Source: Alteromonas sp. KUL106 (lineage in GTDB: Bacteria; Pseudomonadota; Gammaproteobacteria; Enterobacterales; Alteromonadaceae). Taken from it: 64,000 bases of DNA. Made by a program: the position numbers and the translations under genes. The DNA is taken from the NCBI RefSeq assembly GCF_009811415.1, contig NZ_BLIG01000037.1, positions 1 through 64,000 of the forward strand. The letters run 5' to 3'. The notes below the pieces were generated by a model. The model was not told where the DNA came from. It was given only the letters and a program-made list of their open reading frames with translations, and did no database searches. Of this stretch, positions 59,259-64,000 are shown one piece after another (within the stretch, counting starts at the first letter, position 1; each line of letters opens with the position of its first letter).

Positions 59259-59795
59259 ATGCTAGGAATCGTTTTTACGTCGTTAATCGATATGTTAGAG
59301 GAGAAAGTGTCTCCCGATTTCGCTGACGACGTTATCATGGAAGCTGAACTAGAAAATGACGGCGCTTATACCGCTGTTGGATACTACCCGTTTGAGCAAA
59401 TGGAGCGCCTGATAGGTGTTTTAGTTGAAAAAACGGGTAAGTCAGCCAATACGTTGCTTTACGACTTTGGCTATTACCTGTTTGGAAAGCTTGGTGCGGT
59501 ACATGGAGATGTCCTTGCAAACACCAACGATATATTAGGAATGTTAGAGCATCTTGATGGAGATATTCACGTTCAGGTAAAGAAACTTTATCCCGATGCA
59601 GACCTACCGCGATTTAAAGTTCTATCTCGCACCGATAATACCATGCGTTTACAGTATTACTCTGAAAGAGAATTATATCCGCTAGCCGAAGGCTTAATGG
59701 ACGCAGCTGCAGAGTACTATAACTGTAAGTTAGAGAGAGAAACGCATCAACTCGATATCCCACATACATACGAGTTCAGTATTTCTATCGTGTAA
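59259..59795 (+). CDS. H-NOX heme nitric-oxide/oxygen-binding sensor
   Basis: A 178-aa stand-alone H-NOX domain, MLGIVFTSLIDMLEEKVSP. The heme-ligating histidine falls at H104 in DGDIHVQVKKLYPD, and the family YxSxR motif is Y133-S135-R137 in QYYSERELY. Such proteins bind NO tightly and control a partner protein. The site GAGGA lies 6 bp before the ATG. The gene is followed after 11 bp by a GGDEF-EAL gene, so the pair forms a predicted NO-to-c-di-GMP switch. No distal-pocket tyrosine for O2 binding is obvious, so NO is the likelier ligand (inference). Confidence 0.93.
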   Translation: MLGIVFTSLIDMLEEKVSPDFADDVIMEAELENDGAYTAVGYYPFEQMERLIGVLVEKTGKSANTLLYDFGYYLFGKLGAVHGDVLANTNDILGMLEHLDGDIHVQVKKLYPDADLPRFKVLSRTDNTMRLQYYSERELYPLAEGLMDAAAEYYNCKLERETHQLDIPHTYEFSISIV

Positions 59796-59806
59796 CTGGA
59801 GGCGCA

Positions 59807-61975
59807 ATGGCACAGGACACTTCGTACGACTCGGCTGAACACAAAGCTCGCACTGAGGTAATGGAGCGGCGTTTAAAACGCGAGCGACGGGCGAGGGAGC
59901 AGGCAGAACAATTACTACGAGAAAAAACACAGAGCTTGTATGAGGCGCTCAAAGAAAGCCAAGGTGCCCAAAAGGATTTAGAGCTTGCGCTATGGGCTTC
60001 CCAAGAGTCGTTCTGGAGCTGGAAAGCGGATACCGACGTCATGGAGATTCGCTCTTTTTCACTGCACAGTGAAAGCGAGTCGACCTGGTCAGGCACCCTA
60101 ATCCAAATGATGGAGCGAGTGCATGAAGATGACCTTGATGGCCTACAATTTCACTGGACTATGGCATTGCACGGAAACCGCGATCGCATTGAGTTTTCAT
60201 TTCGGTTGAGACTCACACGTGAGTATCAGTGGGTGAGGTTAAGGGGAAGGGTGCTGAAGCGTGGGCAGACTGATGAAGCCCTACATATTGTTGGCACCAC
60301 CAAAGATATCACCGCTCAACGCCAGGCCGAGCAATCTTTTCATTTAATGGCCTCGGCCTTTGCTAGCTCACGAGAGCCTATGCTTGTGCTATCGCCTCAA
60401 CTTGTCATTACAGAGTGTAATGAAGCGTTCATCCAATTACTTGGCGCCTCTGTTAAAGAGCAATGTATTGGGATGGACTTCAATCAGATATTTCTTGCAG
60501 AAAAAGTTGACGAAGCAGTGCTTGCAACAAATAAACAAGCACGTTTTGAATCGTCAATAAAGGTACAAAACGGCAAAGTAAAGAGCGTCGATGTTTCCAT
60601 TGCTTTATTTGAAACTTATCAGCAAACGTCCTCTTACTTAATCGCTACAATGCGCGACATTACCGATAGAAAACGCAACGAAGCGAAGCTGCGCCAACTC
60701 GCGCTTAACGACGAGTTAACCGGTCTTTCAAATAGAAATGCCCTGCGCGAGTCTATCTCTCAATTAGTAAAAAATAAGCAACAATTTACTTTAGCGTTTA
60801 TTGATTTAGATGGCTTTAAAGCGATCAATGACGCTGCGGGACACGAACAAGGTGATGCCGAGTTAAAGCGCGTTGGTACAGTGCTGATGAATCTATTTGA
60901 ACCTATTGGCAGCGTAGGCCGATGGGGAGGCGATGAGTTTATAGCCGTGCTACCTCGCCAAAAAGTTGAGAATGTGGCAGAAAAATCTACGCAGCTTATT
61001 CAGAAAATTGAAGAAAACGTAATACGCACACAGTCTTCACAGCTCAGGCTATCAGCAAGCATAGGCATTGCTGAGTTTCCTGAACACGGCGACAATATAG
61101 AAAGCCTGATACAGTGTGCAGATGCCGCCATGTATAGAGCAAAAGAGCTGGGTAAAGGACAGGCATTTATTTACGAAGCGGGGTTATATGAAAGTATGAC
61201 CCGACAAGTGAGTATGGTGAATGATTTGCGCAGGACAGTAGAAAATCACCTGTTAGATTTTTATATCCAAGGAAAATACGACCTGCGTGGAGAACTGAAA
61301 GGGGGAGAAGTGCTATGCAGATGGATATCCGGTCTGCATGGTGTTGTGTCGCCTGCGATCTTTATCCCCATCGCTGAGGAACATAAATTAGATGGTGAGA
61401 TAGGCTTACAGGCTTTAGAAGCGGCCTGTGACTACATTTCTATTATGGAATCGCAACAAGGTGAGGCAATTCCGCTATCTGTGAATGTGAGTGCTAATCA
61501 GATACTCGATCCGCATTTTCCAGAACAAGCGGCTTCTATTTGTGAAAGTAATCATGTATCTCCTGAATATATCGAACTGGAGCTCACAGAATCTGTATTT
61601 CTAAAAGATGAAAAAGCAGCATTTAGAGCATTAAATCGTTTACGAGGTTACGGTTTTAGGCTTTCTCTCGACGATTTCGGCTGCGGCTTTTCTTCACTGA
61701 GTTATTTGAGAAGTTTTCAGTTTGAAGTGGTTAAAGTGGATAAAAGCTTGGTGCAAGGCATTCACCAAGATAGCAAAGCCAATGCCCTATTCATGGGGTT
61801 AGTGGCGATGTTAAGAAGCCTCAAGATAGATATAGTCGCTGAGGGAATAGAATTAGAGTCTTATCTTCCCTTCATGGAACAAGCAGAAATTCAACTGATG
61901 CAGGGTTTCTATTTCGATAAGCCTATGCCCTATGACCAGTTTTTAGCAAGGCACACGACAGAACCGAACCGTTGA
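59807..61975 (+). CDS. PAS-GGDEF-EAL c-di-GMP enzyme, H-NOX partner
   Basis: A 722-aa cytoplasmic protein with an N-terminal coiled coil (~10-62), two PAS-like segments (~63-170, ~180-285), GGDEF (~290-455) and EAL (~465-715). The GGDEF motif is intact at 374-378, so diguanylate cyclase activity is possible. In the EAL part the signature reads EVL at 501-503, keeping the metal-binding glutamate, with NVSANQ, ELTESVF and DDFGCGFSSLSYLR intact, so phosphodiesterase activity is also likely. It has GGAGG before the ATG and is co-transcribed with H-NOX. In Shewanella and Legionella, H-NOX partners of this type change c-di-GMP level in response to NO. Confidence 0.93.
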   Translation: MAQDTSYDSAEHKARTEVMERRLKRERRAREQAEQLLREKTQSLYEALKESQGAQKDLELALWASQESFWSWKADTDVMEIRSFSLHSESESTWSGTLIQMMERVHEDDLDGLQFHWTMALHGNRDRIEFSFRLRLTREYQWVRLRGRVLKRGQTDEALHIVGTTKDITAQRQAEQSFHLMASAFASSREPMLVLSPQLVITECNEAFIQLLGASVKEQCIGMDFNQIFLAEKVDEAVLATNKQARFESSIKVQNGKVKSVDVSIALFETYQQTSSYLIATMRDITDRKRNEAKLRQLALNDELTGLSNRNALRESISQLVKNKQQFTLAFIDLDGFKAINDAAGHEQGDAELKRVGTVLMNLFEPIGSVGRWGGDEFIAVLPRQKVENVAEKSTQLIQKIEENVIRTQSSQLRLSASIGIAEFPEHGDNIESLIQCADAAMYRAKELGKGQAFIYEAGLYESMTRQVSMVNDLRRTVENHLLDFYIQGKYDLRGELKGGEVLCRWISGLHGVVSPAIFIPIAEEHKLDGEIGLQALEAACDYISIMESQQGEAIPLSVNVSANQILDPHFPEQAASICESNHVSPEYIELELTESVFLKDEKAAFRALNRLRGYGFRLSLDDFGCGFSSLSYLRSFQFEVVKVDKSLVQGIHQDSKANALFMGLVAMLRSLKIDIVAEGIELESYLPFMEQAEIQLMQGFYFDKPMPYDQFLARHTTEPNR

Positions 61976-61985
61976 CATCGCTAAG

Positions 61986-62015
61986 TTAAAAAAAGCCCAA
62001 TAATGGGCTTTTTCT
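61986..62015. terminator. bidirectional terminator
   Basis: AGCCCA/TGGGCT with an ATAA loop has A- and T-runs on both sides and lies between the convergent GGDEF-EAL and DUF1338 genes. Confidence 0.9.
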
Positions 62016-62031
62016 TACCTAGATACTGTTG

Positions 62032-62838
62032 CTATTTCGCATTAGTACTTTCAAAGATTTTATCCGCTGATGCAGCAACAAAACCGGTGTAAAGCTTGCC
62101 ATTAGGCATTTCATAACGTTGCGCAAATTCATAGAAGCAGCTGGGGATCGCGATTGTCTCGTCGCTGAACGCTACATCGGCACGGTCAGCCATGGTTGAA
62201 GACTGCGCTAAGAATACGTCGGGCCCGCCTTTGATTTCGCCGCCTGAGGTGTTTAGCACAAAGCCCGCTTCTTTAAGCAATGTATTCACGTCGGTAAGCT
62301 CGTCGGTGCGGCTTAAGTGATTTACACTCACAGTGAAGTGGTTTGCTCGAAATCCCCAAGCTGCCATCCACGCAGCGTATTCTGATTCATTGAGCAAGGT
62401 GTCGTATTCTGCCTTGGTCACTTCCCAGTGCTTACCTGAGTATAAGAAGTTATCCGCTTCCACTACGGATTCAGGCATTTGATCAACAAGCTTCTTGATA
62501 ATGGTTTGGGCTGTCTCAGAAAGCTCGTTTACGCGAAGCTCACTGATGAATACCTTAGGCTTTGTATCGTCAGGGTGCTCGTAGTGTTTCGCCGTAAGCT
62601 TTTTCGCTTCAAAGTCATAGTCGCCTTTCGCTTCGTAACCAAGCGCTAAGAAGTGCGCAGCAAGTTTGTCTAAGCGTGTTTTATCAAGAGCAAAAGTTCG
62701 AAAAGCTACATGGTCATTGACGATGTCGTTCGTATTTTCTTCACCCGCAAGTAGTGCATGAATTTTATGCGCAGACGGGGTGATGGTCACGTAATCGTCC
62801 CACATGTTGCTAAACAACGTATCAATGTTGCTATGCAT
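62032..62838 (-). CDS. DUF1338-family metalloenzyme (HglS-like)
   Basis: A 268-aa protein of the DUF1338 family, with NDHVAFRTFAL near residue 42, KAEYDTLLNESEYAAWMAAWG and RANHFTVSVNHL. Larger members (HglS/YdcJ) are iron-dependent 2-oxoadipate dioxygenases/decarboxylases of lysine breakdown; this is the short form. The early histidine (DHVAFRT) is a likely metal ligand. It lies 116 bp downstream of astD on the same strand, which suggests a role near arginine or related amino-acid catabolism; this is inference. Confidence 0.85.
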   Translation of the reverse strand: MHSNIDTLFSNMWDDYVTITPSAHKIHALLAGEENTNDIVNDHVAFRTFALDKTRLDKLAAHFLALGYEAKGDYDFEAKKLTAKHYEHPDDTKPKVFISELRVNELSETAQTIIKKLVDQMPESVVEADNFLYSGKHWEVTKAEYDTLLNESEYAAWMAAWGFRANHFTVSVNHLSRTDELTDVNTLLKEAGFVLNTSGGEIKGGPDVFLAQSSTMADRADVAFSDETIAIPSCFYEFAQRYEMPNGKLYTGFVAASADKIFESTNAK

Positions 62839-62954
62839 AGCGGTAGGGTCCTTTCTGTCGTTGACTATTTTAGAAACAATAGTTCGTATAGGGTTGTACT
62901 AAATTGGCCGACACGTCATTCGTATCGGCCTTTATCTGACGGAATACGTCTTGG

Positions 62955-64000
<1,046 letters not shown>

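Noticed and set aside
61304..61330. EVL in place of EAL as a sign of a dead phosphodiesterase
   Set aside because: The metal-binding glutamate and the other catalytic motifs are kept, and E-V-L variants occur in active enzymes.

Overview
The window looks like a chromosomal segment of a marine gammaproteobacterium of the Alteromonas group. Supporting signs are the mid-40s GC content, the protein families present (acnA, dcp-type lipoprotein peptidase, hrpB, PBP1b, glnK-amtB, an H-NOX/GGDEF-EAL pair, hemL, pyrB, parC, astD) and the sequences of the S10 ribosomal proteins. The genus is inferred from gene content and was not tested by alignment. I saw no tRNA, rRNA, CRISPR array, prophage or intact transposase. 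Nearly all of it is ordinary housekeeping DNA with a few signalling, transport and stress genes between.

Layout. 1-8.1 kb: ilvE, gpmA, a cupin protein, acnA and an orphan GAF-GspE/PilB ATPase. 8.3-13.5 kb: the complete S10 operon rpsJ-rplCDWB-rpsS-rplV-rpsC-rplP-rpmC-rpsQ, with a promoter, an L4-type attenuator leader and a strong terminator. The spc operon does not follow. 14-27 kb: waaA, a cation/proton antiporter, two exported proteins, a chemoreceptor with a very good sigma-28 promoter, the peptidase dcp, two small membrane proteins, purU and thpR. 27-35.5 kb: hrpB, a DUF4198 protein, a lytic transglycosylase, mrcB, and an operon of two small proteins, one of only 36 aa. 35.9-44.8 kb: a DUF808 protein, an AraC regulator, a TonB-like protein, glnK-amtB with NtrC and sigma-54 sites, ggt, a Dyp peroxidase and an adenylate cyclase. 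45-53.4 kb: pyrB-hemL, a TetR/RND efflux locus with palindromic operators, and a DUF2982 protein. 53.4-64 kb: a 7TMR-DISM hybrid histidine kinase, parC, the H-NOX plus GGDEF-EAL pair, a DUF1338 protein and astD, which runs off the right edge.

The main feature not explained by known genes is a family of short intergenic repeats. Two complete copies of about 170 bp (13625-13794 and 21709-21877) carry inverted terminal repeats, lie in opposite orientations, and have no coding capacity. A third, truncated copy with extra sequence lies at about 40641-40804. Solo arms lie near 15362, 19457, 35794 and 47441. This looks like a MITE-like, non-autonomous element I cannot name. Every solo arm points the same way, which is worth testing genome-wide.

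Signalling is a recurrent theme: predicted NO/O2 sensing by H-NOX into c-di-GMP turnover, a multistep phosphorelay kinase, a cAMP cyclase, a chemoreceptor in the flagellar regulon and nitrogen control of ammonium uptake.
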